This document shows positions 35,931 through 49,728 of a stretch of 64,000 nt of DNA, piece after piece; positions within the stretch are counted from its first letter, which is position 1, and every line of letters starts with the position of its first letter. Origin of the DNA: Zeugodacus cucurbitae (taxonomy: Eukaryota; Arthropoda; Insecta; Diptera; Tephritidae). Under the pieces are notes generated by a model. That model did not search any database. It was not told the origin of the DNA and saw only the letters and a list, made by a program, of their open reading frames with translations. The stretch is from contig NC_071667.1 of assembly GCF_028554725.1 (NCBI RefSeq), forward strand, positions 51,825,501 to 51,889,500, read 5' to 3'. Both the position numbers and the translations under genes were made by a program.

Positions 35931-38900
35931 AGATTCTCCATCACGGAGTCTTTTGGATTACCCTCACCTTAGACCTATTTCCAAAAAGTTGAGATTCTAG
36001 TAATAAATATAGCCTATGTTACTCGGGGTGAATGTAGCTTTCCAATGGTGAAAGAATTTTTGAAATCGGCACAATAGTTTTTGAGTTTATTCAAACCTTC
36101 CCTCTGTATAATAGTAACAGTATAGATATATAATGCGATCCAAAATGTAAAAGATTTAATGGAACAAGTTTATAACCAGGGTCGAAACAAAGCAATGGAA
36201 TCCAAGCGTCTCAGTGACTTATAACTCTCAACAATTTTGATCTAGTTCTCAATTAGCCATCAATCAGCCAATACCTCGCTGAATACACCCTTTCTTGAGA
36301 AGTCCTAGACATAAATATAAATTATGGGAATATTTCTCACGGATACTTTAAGAACGACCCCAGTTTCTTCTTTTCATATTAGGATCTGATGGTTACATAT
36401 AACAAATTTTGAATAGAATGGAAACATGGAAAGTTTCGTTTATGATTTGAGATCATGGACGAGTGCAAAAGGGTTATTTAGTGGCAACGAATGTTTGTCC
36501 TATTCAAGTCCACTCCAGACTAATCCGCATCGAATTCTCCAATCTATACAAGACCTCAAAAACTATGTAATGTTTGGAATTCTGGTCAACCGTAGAACAT
36601 AATCCAGTTAGGTTGAGTTTAGATATTAGTGTCATGAGAGAATCCTTTTTTGTTGTTTCGGGAACAAACTCTAGCTTGTAGATGGCAGATTAAAATCCAG
36701 AACGCTATAAACAGAACGGTAGTTAGTAGATCCTCAGTGAATAGTGTTGGATGCCTTATGAAGTGTAAAACCTTCCGTTGACAGCCGGATCGGAATTGAC
36801 AACAGATTTATCCGTCTGATTTTGGTTGCGGCGTTATAACAAACTTTCGCTTGGTTAAATTAAGTTTTAAAATCAATCTATCTTCTTTAGTGGCGCTTAA
36901 TCTAGTTGAACGCATACAATTTAATATTAATAGTTATTATAAACTAATTTAAGAAATCCATTGTTATCAAGAGCAATCAAAACTGTGGATACTTCCCAAT
37001 AATCAAATGATGATAAGCTGAGAATCTTCATCAAAAAGAGAATTTTTTGGGAACAGATATTATTATTTCTAATTTATATTATTTCCAGCATAGACCAAAT
37101 GATTTGATGATAAGAAAACTGCCTCGCCTAAATAGTATTACTAAAATAGAAGTCGATCTTGAGAAAGAGCGAGAGAGCTAAAAAATGGACAGATGTTAAG
37201 CTGATTTTATGGAGCTAAGTTAAATTGAGAAATACTCTTCTAAATGATTTGCTTTTACCATTTCTTATACGAGAAATGAAAAAGTATTACATTAACCCCG
37301 AAGGCAGATGGGTTTAAGAAATGTAATACAGTAATGCGCCTGAAGCGCTGTAGATTACCAACTGAGACCGATTCCGGAGAACTAAAGTGAAGGATAAACG
37401 GGGAAACTGAGAAACTCTTAACTCGTTTTTATCCATCCGGAGCCAACAACTTCAACACGTAACGCACTATCAAACGTCTCTTGTTTATTGCTGATAGCTC
37501 GTTATCATTCTACAAATTGTAAGAAATGCCCACTTTTAACAGTCGTTTGAGCTTAAGGCGACAATTTATGACCGCATTTTAATTACTTGCCTCACCAAAC
37601 CTGACATAATTGCAGCAAGCACTTCGATGCTACCATAAACTGTCGTTGATTATCGGCGACCAATTGTGCGCTACAAATGGTCTTTAGAAATATTTTCGGA
37701 ATGAAATCGATAGCGCACGCAGTGCAACGGCGAAAGTTAATTATGAAAAACTGTTTTACGCAATCATTTCCACAAAAGAAGAACGATGAAAGAGATGAAA
37801 GAATGCAACGATGAGAATATAGAGCAGTTGGACAAATTCGACAACCACTACGAAGGGTACACAAGTGAGGAGCCAGCAGCTGCCAATGAAGCTACTAACA
37901 AGGCGTATTGTTAAACAGCTGATGAAATTACTGTACATATATACACTGGAATCGAGTTGGGGATTCGACACCGTTGAACTGAAGTGCACGCGTCCACAGC
38001 CACGTGAAGCACATTTCTAAATTACGAAATAAACAACATTTATGAGTGGCAATGCGCGGGGTCGCTGGGGAGCTTGGTAAAAAGTGCAAGTAATTGGAGA
38101 CGAAAGCGGCGCGTACGTGTGTGTGTGTGTGTGTGCGCTCGCATACTTAGAAATGCAAGCACAAACCACAATTCTTCGCCAGGCTTTGCAGCAAAGCTGA
38201 AATTCTAGTTTTCGAGTCGGAGCAACCGCAAATGCGAAACATACAGACATACACATGAATATTGCCTGCAAACAAAGCGCATAAAGTCAACAAACGTGAG
38301 CCGACACCAACGGATTTTCGTTATAGCCAAGCTGTGATTACAAACACGCCCGACAGGCTGGAAACCATGAGGCCGGGGCAAGCGATACGAGGCAGAGGTC
38401 GGGAATTGCGGTTGAGTGGTAGGGCGGCGGCATGGTGATCAACTAGTCTTTCAGTCAGTCATTTAGTCATTCAGTCCGTCCGTCAGTCGGTGCTTGGCAA
38501 TCATGCGTAGGCATATGAGCACTTTCAGTCGTTCATTCGCATTGCATGCATAATCATATCACAGCACAGCACAGTGACAAACTGACTCACTGCCAGATTG
38601 CCTAGCGGCAAACTCTTAACAGCTGTGTTTGTTGTTGTTGTTGTTTTTGTTTTTGTTACTCATAGTACTGTGTTTATTGTGACTTTATTGACTGGTTTGC
38701 GCTGCTTGTTGACGGTTGCTTGTAGCGCGAAATTTCCACTGAATCCGCGTACGTGGGTGGGCGAATGACGGCGAGCTGCTGTTGTATATAGTTGGCTGCG
38801 GCTTATAATCTCATTGAAAACTTGTTTCGGTTCTCGAGCGTGCGCGCGCGCACATACACCGCACACACATGCGACGGTATGCAAATGCGCTGAGCAATTT

Positions 38901-41337
38901 TATAACGCGGCAGAGAGTTTACTGTTCGCAACTCTTCAAGTGTGCGCTGCTGTCAATACCCGTTGGTGTGGCGAAGAGTTCCCCATTTGCTTTTTAGCTG
39001 GAATTTTATAAGAGACTCGCGTTTTTACAGATTTGGAACTGATCTAAGAAGTAACAGTACGTGTCGATCTTGCTTAAGTTACACTCGGTTTGCTCCGTTG
39101 GACCGAACCTGGTAGTTTGTCGGCTAACGACAGTTCTTTGGTGAGCTCTTTTCTACCTCACCAATGAGTAGCATCGATCGATTAGGTGAAGTTCTGATAT
39201 ATTCCGATATATAACGAATGTAGAACCATCCTCAAACAATTCGGCTCATTATCAACTTTATAAAGAAGCTTTAAAGCAAGATCGAATTGAGGTGTTTATT
39301 TTTATGAGAGCTCCATGATAGGTAGGAACTAGTCCCTCTAAAGATAAACTCTTATCAAAGTTTGCTTATTCTTGGATTGAGTCTTTTTATTTTCTCTTAA
39401 TCCTCTCTTAATCCTCCGATTTATTGGAGACAATATGAATACTGCAAGCTTTTTTAAACAGTCCGTACCAATTTCGAGGGAAATGGATATTATATCCTGT
39501 AGGAAATGGAGTCCACTAGAGTCTGTCGAATTATCGAGCTTTTAACTATCATTCTATAAACCCAGTATATGACTTTGATAATCTGGTATTAAAACAGAAG
39601 GTTAATCATGCCTAATAAAAGATCAAAGATACTCCAAATTCAAGATTTAACACATTCTAGTCTATAAGTAGTATTACCAACTTTCTTTCAAGTCCTATCT
39701 ACATTCACTACAGGTTCAACGCATACCAGTCACACTCAGAAGATTCTACGAAAGTATACATTCACGTTTACGGCTGCATGCTTATACAGTTATCAGAATA
39801 GCTCGCTTGTTTACTGGCTGTCTGTCTATTCGCAGCTTTGCTATACCGCAATAACTGTGCGTTGGCATTTCTATGCAGCCAAAGACAAAGCTGAGGACAA
39901 GACAAGACCCGGATGAATGTGTACAGAGACAAAACGTAGCTTCACATTTTGCGGAAGAAAGCTGCGGTGGTACAAACAAGACAATGCACCGCACAGTAGC
40001 GGCAACACCAACTGCATTAAAATGTTTTACAAACAAGCAACAATAACAATACAGCAGTAGCGACATGGCTGCACTTCACCAAAGCAAAAAAACAAAACAC
40101 AAAACCGCTAAAAATTTTTCATAACGTGTGTTATTTACTGAAATGTGGTATTGAAAATGCTTTTGTAGAAATTTTATTTAAATTCCCCGACGATTGCGTT
40201 CTTGTGACTCTAATTTGGTAGTCATTGAAATCAGTACTAAATTATGATATTACATATAGATTTTAATATAGACGTGTCTACATTAAGAAATCTTGAAATT
40301 ACTTATGATCTGGAAAATTTTTGCCGAATTTCGACACAAACTCTTATGATTTAAAGATCTCCAAACTCCATAATATAAACTGCTTCACATTTAAACCGAT
40401 TGATTGTCAACAACTCCTAAATGTAGGCAACAAAATAGTAAGTGAGGTAAAATACTGCATAAAATTAGATAATCCGAACTGCACCCGATACATGGTACCA
40501 GTTCGTTCGTAGAAATTTACCCTGTACGAAATTTTGGTACAGAGATCCAATTATAATATTGGATAATGAAACAGATTACAAGAAAACAGTTACAAAAGAA
40601 TTCTAATAACCCTTTTAGACAAATTTCAGCAGTCATTCTGCTATTCTCACGACATTCGGGTCTAATTTATCAAAACGGATCCGGATATTCCCTCTCGAAA
40701 TTTTAAGGGAATCAAAATTTGCCGAATGAAATATATTAAAATGTGAGACGGAATGGCATGTAGAGTTTTCTTTTCTTAAATGTATATCCAGTTTAAAAGA
40801 AATCTCTTTGATCTTCTTTTGGAATAAATAAAGTTTAAAGGTGATCTGTAACTTTTTAATTTAGACTTTCTGCGAAAATCTCACTGTGCCACTTATGAAA
40901 TATACATAGCTTATATTATATAATAAAAAATATATTTTAGTGCATTTTTTGTGTACTTTGCTGAAGCCTTTGTAGAAATTGTGTGGACAGCAGTGACAAA
41001 CGGATAAAGTAAGCCGCATTGTGAATTTTCATCAAAGGCAGAGCAGCAACAAACGCAGTACTTCTTTGTACAATTCCTTTTCGTCTGACATTTGCGTATG
41101 TACGGGTACTTTCAGTGATGTTTATGCACAAAGGAAAACCTGAACATGAAAAATAAAAAAAAAATACAAACAGATGGACAAATAAGTACAAGCTCATGGT
41201 TCAAGATTGTAGCTGCAAGTAAGCGCTGTGGTGTAAAATGAAAATGCATTTTAAATGCAATTTGAATTAGTTATCAAAAAAGTAGCTCCTACTAAGGGTT
41301 GGACTATAGGTAGGAGGGTTTTATGAGTTGCATTTTC
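35931..41337. other. intergenic or intronic sequence, no gene supported
   Basis: 35,931-37,550 is AT-rich without recognisable elements. 37,550-39,010 is GC-richer, with a GT microsatellite (38,115-38,134), a TCAGTCAGTCATTCAG series (38,450-38,485) and a CGCGCGCG run near 38,845. 39,010-41,337 is mostly AT-rich, with one more CA/CAA block at 39,780-40,110. Small ORFs such as 40,321-40,512 match nothing I know. Confidence 0.4.
38115..38134. repeat. GT microsatellite
   Basis: About ten GT units, uninterrupted. Confidence 0.85.
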
Positions 41338-42560
41338 GAGGCATTATCAAGTAGGGACCGAGGAGGTAATCTGGTAACGGATGTCCAAAGCATACTGGGA
41401 TTGTGGAGGGAACACTTCTCCGACCTGCTGAATGGCAGTGAGAGTACAACCACAGGAGATGGCGAACCTAATTCCCCAATCGATGACGATGGAACAGATG
41501 TTCCATTACCCGACCATGAAGAAATTCGAGTAGCAATTATCCGCTTGAAGAACAGCAAAGCGGTGGGGGCCGATGGATTACCGGCCGAGCTATTCAAATA
41601 CGGCGGCGAAGAACTGATAAGGTGCATGCATCAGATTCTGTGTAGAATATAGTCGAAAGAAAGCATGCCTGACGATTGGAATCTCAGTGTACTCTGCCCA
41701 AATTATAAAAAGGGAGACCCCACAATCTACGCCAATTGCCGTGGGTAATTGTCCTGTCGAGCGTATTGTGTTAGAGACTAAAGCCCACTGTCAACGAACT
41801 GATTGATCAGTGTGGCTTTAGACCTGGAAAATCCACCATGGACCAGATATTCACCATTCGCCAAATCTTGGAAAAGACCCGAGAGAGAAGAATCGACACT
41901 CACCACCTTTTCATCGATTTCAAAGCCGCCTTCGACAGCACGAATGTCTGAATTTGGTATCCCCTCAAAACTAATACGGCTATGTAAACTGACTTTGAGC
42001 AACACCAAAAGCACCGTCAGGATCAGGAAGGACCTCTCCGACCCGTTCGATTCAATCTATTGCTGGAAAAAATAATACGAGCTGCAGAGCTAAATAGAAT
42101 ATAATTCTATAAGAGTGTACAACTGCTGGCGTACGCCGATGATATTGATATCATCGGAAGCAACAACCGCTCCGTTTGTTTTCCAGACTGGATAAGGAAA
42201 CGAAGCGTATGGGTCTGGTGGTGAATGAGGACAAGACGAAATATATCCTGTCATCAAACAAAAGGACAGCGCACTCGCGTCTTGGGTTCCACTTCACTGT
42301 TGACAGTAGTAGATAGTTTTGTCTACTTGGGAACCAGCGTTAACAACATCAACAATGTCAGCCTCGAAATCCAACGCAGAATCACTCTTGACAACAGGTG
42401 CTACTTTGGACTGAGTAGGCAATTGAAAAGTAAAGTCCTCTCTCGACGAACCAAAATCAAACTCTACAAGTCGCTCGTTAACCCCGTCCTGATGTATGGC
42501 GCTGAAGCGTGGACGATGACAACATCCGATGAGACGACTCTGGGGGTTTTCGAGAGAAAA
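41338..42560 (+). pseudogene. broken RTE retrotransposon fragment (copy 3)
   Basis: The + strand carries reverse-transcriptase sequence of the same RTE family as 31-34 kb, starting at the block SSRDRGGNLVTDVQS and ending abruptly in TLGVFERK. Recognisable pieces are ADGLPAELFKYGGEELIRCM, DPTIYANCRG, FRPGKSTMDQIFTIRQI, the AYADDIDIIG region near 42,130, and SLVNPVLMYGAEAWTM. There are several deletions (near 41,745, 41,810, 41,945, 42,050, 42,185 and 42,310) and stops, and neither the endonuclease nor the 3' end is present. Over 42,355-42,475 it differs from the 33.6-33.8 kb copy at only a few positions, so the damage is recent or came with the insertion. Confidence 0.9.
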
Positions 42561-43633
42561 CTTGCAGATGTTCATTCTCCGGATACTGCTTAAAACTAAC
42601 ATGACTGACACTGAGAGCTGCTTACCGAAAATGTTGGGAAACCATGAACGATGGCCAATTTAAGGCTAAAATTACGTCATTAGGCATTGAAATAATTAGG
42701 CCGGCAACTAATTTCTCAGATTTCAAACCGCATACCTTCCGGTTATTTCCCAATATTAGAAAAGATTGGAGAAGTAAAGTCATTGGTGGCATCAGAGTTG
42801 AATTATTGAACCATTTTAAGGGTTTCTTATAATAGTGGATTCTCAAATTAAGGAAGTACGTTAAAAATAATATACATAGATGACGTGGGAAAAATGAAAA
42901 ATTATAAGGTTTACGCAAACAAAATTTGTTTGGTATTTTTTTCTGGCAACTTAACGAAATGTGGCTAGTGCCCTTGTTTATCCGCTTATAGTGTGTTAGC
43001 GCCACGAAACAAGAATCTATCCTATATAGCTATATTACTATGTATATATCGACATACGAGATTTATGTTTCAGACGCAAATGCCGGCATTCAGTAGCGAA
43101 TGATACGTTGATCTGCTGATCTTTGGCGCTTGTCGCCAGCGTGTAAATACTAAATACCCTAAATAATGGCATTTATGTAGAGTAGAAAACAATTTCTAAA
43201 TTATTAACGTCACTTAGCCAAAATGAAAAAAAAAGAAAAACAAAAAAGAAAAGGAAAGAAAAAAGACAAAAGTACTGCGACAGATTAGGCACAAAGAGGA
43301 TGGTTATTGGCGCCTTTCGGGGAGTCATTTCATATAGATTCGTATGTAAGTGTGTATTTAGAAAAAAGCTAACTAAATTGCGCCAGAATGTGCACAATTG
43401 TACAACCATTTATCTGCAGATACATAGATGCTTATATAGTTTATACATATGTATGTAATCGGATCGAAATATATATGTATGTATATAGACCTGCACTTGG
43501 ACACAAAATGAAAATATGCATGTATGCGTGCATATTTTAGCTTAATTTAATTTCTTTTTTTTTTTGGTTTTATATTTTCGAAATACTCGCTATGTATGTA
43601 TTGCTGTACAGAAATGTACTTTTGTATATATAA

Positions 43634-43664
<31 letters not shown>

Positions 43665-44600
43665 TATGCTTAGCATGCTAAAATGTTTGTTTTTATACTT
43701 GTACGTACGCCAGCACACGGCTCTTTGTTTATTTTGGCCAAAAAACAATGAATAACACAGCCGTTCGACTTTTCTGCTATAGATTTTCAAAACCCGTGTC
43801 GAAATACATGCACACACACACACTCAGATGGATAGAAACATGCATACTTTGGCGAATTGTGTGGCGTAAGTTAGCTAAAAAGCAGTTCCAAAAACAACAA
43901 CGGATGCAAAAAAAGGCTAGGGAGATAGATAGTAGCTTCAACGCAATGACTTTGGTGTACTTATGCCCGGAAGGAAAAATGTGAATTTGTTATACAAAAC
44001 CTTTTTTTCAGCTCAACACTGCTTATTCAAGGAATAGCTACTAACAAAATTACAAAAACAAAAAAATATATTTTTCAAATTTTATTTTATTTTTAAAATT
44101 TCCTACAGGGTGCACAAAAATAAAGTCATTTATTTGCGTATATGCATGCGAATATACAAATGTGTGTGTATGTATAATACAAATTCACTTGTTGTCGGGG
44201 AATTTAATGCTGGGCAAATTTCAGTTTGGTGAAAGCACATTCTTCCTGGACCTAGTTTGGTTTTTGGTTGCACGCGAAAATAAATATAGCTGCGATCATC
44301 TCAGATTAAAGTCGATGTGCGTTGCCCATGAGTACATAGACACACATATTATGTATATAAAAGCACATACATACATACATACACATAGTGATATGTATTT
44401 TTAACACAATGTGGAGGTCAATAAACCCTAACAATTAGAGCAATTGAAGACTTTATGTTGCTATGTTTTTCAGGGATATTTTGGTTAAAATTAAAAAACA
44501 AAAATATATTTTTTATAAATATCGGTAATTTTGAGACCTTACAAGGTAGTCAGAGAGTGTTTTTATATGGAAAAGACACGATTTTTTAGTTAATCAAATA
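42561..44600. other. intergenic sequence with an unexplained ORF and a GT tract
   Basis: Directly after the RTE fragment, 42,575-42,840 keeps a + strand frame (AAYRKCWETMNDGQF...LLNHFKGFL) that looks protein-like but that I cannot place. It may be debris of another element. A 28-base GT run lies at 43,633-43,660, and AT-rich DNA follows. Confidence 0.4.
43633..43660. repeat. GT microsatellite
   Basis: About fourteen GT units, the longest dinucleotide run in the window. Confidence 0.9.
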
Positions 44601-44613
44601 TCATAAACTCGGT

Positions 44614-44900
44614 TTAATATCCCAAAAGTATTCGAAGAATAATTTCGCCAGCATAACAGCAACAAAAATGATATACAGTTATGTGAAAAATAATAAGGAC
44701 AGTGGCCTGAAGTTGTACCAGGGATGATACTATCGCTTTGGATCTATCCGCTACTAGATCACAGTATCGGCATTGATCCGACAAGTAGATTCCTAGTTTG
44801 TGCAGATGGCACATTAGTATGCATTGACGGTGTAAAGTGCTAAGTTGGCTCAGTTTGAGCGCTATTAGCTGTTTGAATCTTTTCAGGTTAAATCGTATCG
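44614..44900 (-). pseudogene. LINE (I/Jockey/R1-type) C-terminal remnant
   Basis: The - strand reads KLSQLSTLHRQCILMCHLHK then LGIYLSDQCRYCDLVAD. The pattern of a CHLHKLGI block followed by a C-x2-C (CRYC) pair matches the post-RNase-H zinc-knuckle tail of insect non-LTR elements. The remaining part of the element is absent. Confidence 0.5.
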
Positions 44901-44912
44901 GCATAGGACAAA

Positions 44913-45464
44913 CCAAGAATGATAGAAGGCAAGATTACGACAGGCGTTTACAGTTAGCTTTTTTGGGTTTTGAGTTTCTGTTGAGTGACAACTTTCACGA
45001 CCCCGAACATGCGAGCAAAACAAAATTGCACGGTGGAACAAAAAAATAAAACCAAAACAAAGACCTGAAGTCAAGGCTAGTGCTTAATTATTATTTAAAA
45101 TTCTAAGTGAAAAATGTATTAACTTGAAAAAGAAGTCCGCAATGGCGGAATTAAATAGTACAAAAAAGTCATATATAAAGAATTTTTTTCACTTTTTCAA
45201 TCAAACAAAATTTGGCAAAATGACGAAGTTTTTGTAACAAAACATATAATTTTAATTATAAATATGCATGATTATATTGGATCATTTTATAAATGAAGAT
45301 TTTAAGAATTACGTTCATTGTGATATTTTATCTGCACATTATTCAATTTGGTTCACTATGTTTCACATTTCCGTTTTCCATTTGACAATTCTTCTGTTGC
45401 CTATTCCCATTCGTGGGTCGTGAACGCTTCAGCCTGTCGTAATCTTGTCTTCTATCATTCTTGG
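44913..45464. repeat. inverted repeat pair (33-bp cores) around a decayed Tc1 end
   Basis: 44,913-44,945 and the reverse complement of 45,432-45,464 agree over 33 bp with one mismatch. Weaker similarity continues outward (CACGACCC at about 44,996 and in the inverse at about 45,415). The arms are about 490 bp apart. It may be two opposed copies of the same Tc1-like 3' region or a fold-back structure. Confidence 0.6.
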
Positions 45465-46180
45465 GACAAACTAGGTTTTGACAGACAGAAACCGGAAATG
45501 CTTTCGATGAATTTTGAATAAGCTACCAAAGCTCGTTATAGTGACTTGGACACTTTGCTCTTATTGTAATTCACTGCATTCCACTAATTATCTATGGAAT
45601 TTAGAACAGGGGTTGGCGGCGGCCATTCCACAATATTGAAGTTATTGACTCATTTATACAATTAATCGTGTGTTTAGGGTCGTTGTTTTGATGGAATCCT
45701 CACATCAGTGCCTTGTTATCTTCATAATACTACAATATACATTTTTGGAGTATCGCAACATAATCGGTTTAATAATGCCCTGTAAGCTATAATGCAGCCC
45801 TAGACTTGGCATTTGATGATTTTTAAAATAAGTAATTTTTTTATTAAAAAACTTTAAGAAAAAGTAAAATTTTAATTTTATTGAATGTTAGCAAAGTAAT
45901 TTCAAATATTTGAAGCGAAAAAGTGAGTAGAATGTGTGAAATTTCTTGTTGAAATTTCTGATTTTTTTGTCTTTAAAGCCCAATATTTCGAAAACTGCGG
46001 TACCTATAACCCCATATATTTTTTAATCAGAAGGACTTCCTCTTTCCAACAGTACCTTCAAATCGCGGGGCCAAAGAAATCGGAATTGTGCCCTAGACTT
46101 GTATGAAAACGGTCCCCAAACCATAATGTCTTCGCCACCACTTCATTTTTCGGCTTTCTTATATGATAAATACCTCGTTC
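45410..46180 (-). pseudogene. Tc1-like transposase remnant
   Basis: On the - strand, pieces in several frames read GGEDIMVWGPFSYK (about 46,140-46,100), FHQNNDPKHT (about 45,700), then NNFNIVEWPPPTPVLNSIDN followed by a stop and W, and QNSSKAFPVSVCQN near 45,490. These match the Tc1-family blocks usually written VMVWG-F, FQQDNDPKHT and VEWPPQSPDLNPIENLW. The second catalytic Asp (QDNDPKHT) is Asn, and the third-motif region is also altered. Multiple stops and shifts mean it is an old, dead copy. The N-terminal paired-like DNA-binding domain was not found. Confidence 0.75.
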
Positions 46181-46189
46181 AGATCTAAA

Positions 46190-49100
46190 TAATTCGGCAT
46201 TTAGAAATAAAAATTCTTATGTAATTACATATGTATATAAAATGTGCTATTACATTTTTAAATAATATTACACGAAAAAATAACACATCAAATATTCTTC
46301 GATTTCTTTAATTTTATAATTTCATAGAGGCATGTCAATCTATAACAAAAATTTCAACACGATCAGTGAGCGAAACACAAAAGATCAACTAATAAGATAC
46401 AAACGTACAGAGGTAGCTGAAAAGCGCCTACAGCGACATACCAATGTATGTATGTATGTACATATTAATGTACATTATTAGGTAAATATGTAGATCACAA
46501 AGGCGTCGACTGAGGCAGAGTAAACTTAAGCGCCTGCGCTCCGTGCTACCGACGTGCCGCTGCGGCCAAGCAAAGTTAACGCTCAGCAGTGGGCGTTTAA
46601 ACATTTACGTTTACACAGAGAACACACAAACATACATATGGGCAGAAATATATAACAACAGAAGTACAAATATAAATAAAGTATATGTGTGAGGAACAAA
46701 AGCTTCAATTTATCATACCGCGTTTCTGCGAAATGTGAAAAGTGCTGAAAGCCTAAGAACAAAATATAAATAAATAAATAAAAATTGCAAATAAAGGCGA
46801 AAGCGGCCAGAAAGTGAGATAAATGCGATGTACGACAGGCAAACAGACGGTCAAACAATTGCCAGACAATGGAATTGACAGGCCGCCGGAGCCGGTTGGT
46901 GGTAGAACAGATTACTTGAAATAATGCGAGAAAAAAGTCAATATGAAGTGTACTGTAATGGGGGTGTGCGCAAGTTAAGGAGGTCAGGAAAGAATGCCAA
47001 GTATTGTCTTAAGATATCGTTGGATACTTTAAGCTTTAACACATAGTAACTGTGTATGTGTGTGTACAAGTAAAATAACTGGGTGGAATCACTTTCGATT
47101 CGCACACAGCAACCCTTGTGGAGATAAAGCGATATTGTAATTAAATAATAAAGTAATCAATTTTATTGTCTTACGTACCCGTTGAATATGCAGCATCAAT
47201 TTGGTAGATTTTCACTTTCCTTCGTATGAGAGTATGTTGGTACGTACAGATGGCGTTGGCTATGTTATAACTACGCCGGACGCTTTTAAGGAAAGCAGTT
47301 TAACAAAAATTTATATGCGTCATGTATATTTAACGTTTCACTTTTTACACTTCACTCTACAACTTAATCGCTGGCAGTCGTTTTGTGTGCCTATGCTTTA
47401 AAATTCTTTCACCAAAGTAATATCCATACAGTTTTCCTTAATTGGAGGTATGGCGACAACGTGACGGCTTTTAAAGTATTTACATATGTACATATATACT
47501 TATATACACATGCGTTTTGTGTAATTGTTGAAAACGTGCCTTCCTGCACCTTAGTTTTGTTGTAATAATTTCTTTAATGGATTTGACAGTCCTATGTATG
47601 AGAAATGCGAGTTGTTAACGCTGGTGTTGGACAACACTCCGACTTGTGTTTGATGATGCGCCCACAAACGCAGAGCTTGTAAAGACAACACAAACTACAG
47701 TGGAGTTTCCAGCACATATTAGAATATTAATTACTAAATTTTATTAAAAACTCATTGGTTTAACAATAATTTCTACAAATTATATTTTAATTTTTAATTA
47801 TGCACGCTTGAATTTATACGTATGTTATTTTTATACATATAGATTGCACAGAAGTTACATATGGATATATTTATAGTTTTAACACTTATTGCTTATTTTC
47901 CACTGTTTTTAGTTTTTTTGTTTCCATTCTGTATTGTTAAATAAGGCTAACGCAGCCGCTGTCAACGTCGACTGTGGCAGCGCCGCTTGGTAGAACAAAG
48001 AATTGCCGAAAATTAACTAAACACTAACAAAAGCGAACCCAAGTTCGATACGTCGTTGGTTAAGGCGCTAAAAAGACAACAACGAACACGATGGCAAAGG
48101 CGGAATAGCGACTAAATAAACGATACTGCAATAACAAATACGTGGAGCATTTGATTTGGGCGTTAGTGTGGGTGGCTACTATTGTGTGAATGTAATATAT
48201 TTCTTATTGGTGCTGATGGTATGAATACTTGAGAAATGAGCAAAATGCACTGCACGGGGTATGGGGATCTTGTACAATCCCAACAACACAGCATTGACCA
48301 AGAACGCAAGTGGAAGGTGTTTGTCGTTGAGCAATTGGGATGCTCAGAAAATATACATACATATGTACATACGTTTCTTATTGCCACTGATGCTACATCG
48401 TATATTATGTAGCTGCGTGCGGCAAGGGGCGTAGTTGTTATAAGTATTTGAAAATGGATCTAGTATCGTGCGCTGCTCCCACTTGGTGTACGCTCTTTCT
48501 TCTGCAACTTCGTCTGTGTCCGCTCTTTTTACGCTACACTCGAAAACGTTGTGCACCAGACGTTTCTAAAATTACACAATTCAGCTTATTGCCCAATTTT
48601 TTCGGAAGAATTTTTCGGCTTTTTCACTTGTACTATGGCAAAATAAAATATTTTTCTTATTAACTTTCTTGGGCGGCGTTAAGCCTTGATCAAATTCTAA
48701 TTGACATTTGTTTTTGTTTGCTACACACACATATATCTATATATTATATCCACTTTTAGACACCGTACACTGTTAAATCCAATCAGACAAAACAAACCGC
48801 ATCGAGACGGTGAACGAAGCCGACTGAAGCGTAGACGCTGCGCCTTGAACAATGCGTCGCTGTTGTCAATGTGAAACAGTGTTGCCGTTGCGACGCACTT
48901 AAGGCTTTCCAAAGTGACAAGAACAAAATTTTCGTATAAAATACAACAAAAAACTTAAAAATATTTATTGAAGAAAATTTGTATATATTTTATTTTTAAT
49001 ACACAATCTGATTTCTTTTCGCATCAATAAAAGTTAATTAGTTCAATATAGCGCCGTTTCATTAAGGGGGTATGTTCAGTGAAATTAAATTCAACACTTT

Positions 49101-49728
49101 GCAATGCAATCAAATAAACATGGCTTTAAAACTGTTCATAAATATTTCGATAAAGAGGCGCAGATGATGATAATGATATTAATAAATATGTAGTCTGTCT
49201 GATTTGTCACTAGAATTTTTATGGAGTCAACGATCGAATGTGAAAGCCTCTATCGCTCCAGCAGTCAAATGTGTATTTTTTGTGGTTTATTAACCGAAAG
49301 TAACCGATAAAAATCGATAAGCTTTATTTTAATACATAAATATGTGTAATTTACGCTGCAATAACTTGATAATAAAACAAAATATCTTGTTATTTAAGTC
49401 AATTAATAAAACGGCGACTTGTAGCATTAAAACAAAATTAATTGTAATTCAGAAGATCTAATTATTTTCATTCTCTATTTACAATCGATTGAAAACCGTT
49501 TGAGAGGATCGATATTTATACGAAATATATTTGCAACTCTTCAACAGCAGCGGCTGCAATCAAGAAATTGTTTATTGTGGGTTTCGAATGTTCGCGCCGG
49601 TGAAAAATGTACAAAAATTGTTATTATTTATATTTTTAATAAACAGAATATATTCGGTAAAATGTCTACCCTACTGTGGTAATATGAATTAATATTTTTT
49701 TCTTTGAACGGAGGTGTACCTTAGCAAA
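46190..49728. other. upstream region of the zinc-finger gene, possible regulatory blocks
   Basis: GC-richer blocks occur at 46,500-46,610, 47,940-48,060, 48,240-48,560 and 48,750-48,930 within AT-rich DNA. No ORF in them has recognisable features. They could be promoters or untranslated exons of genes lying on either side. The last roughly 230 bp before 49,729 presumably contain the zinc-finger gene promoter and 5' UTR. Confidence 0.35.
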
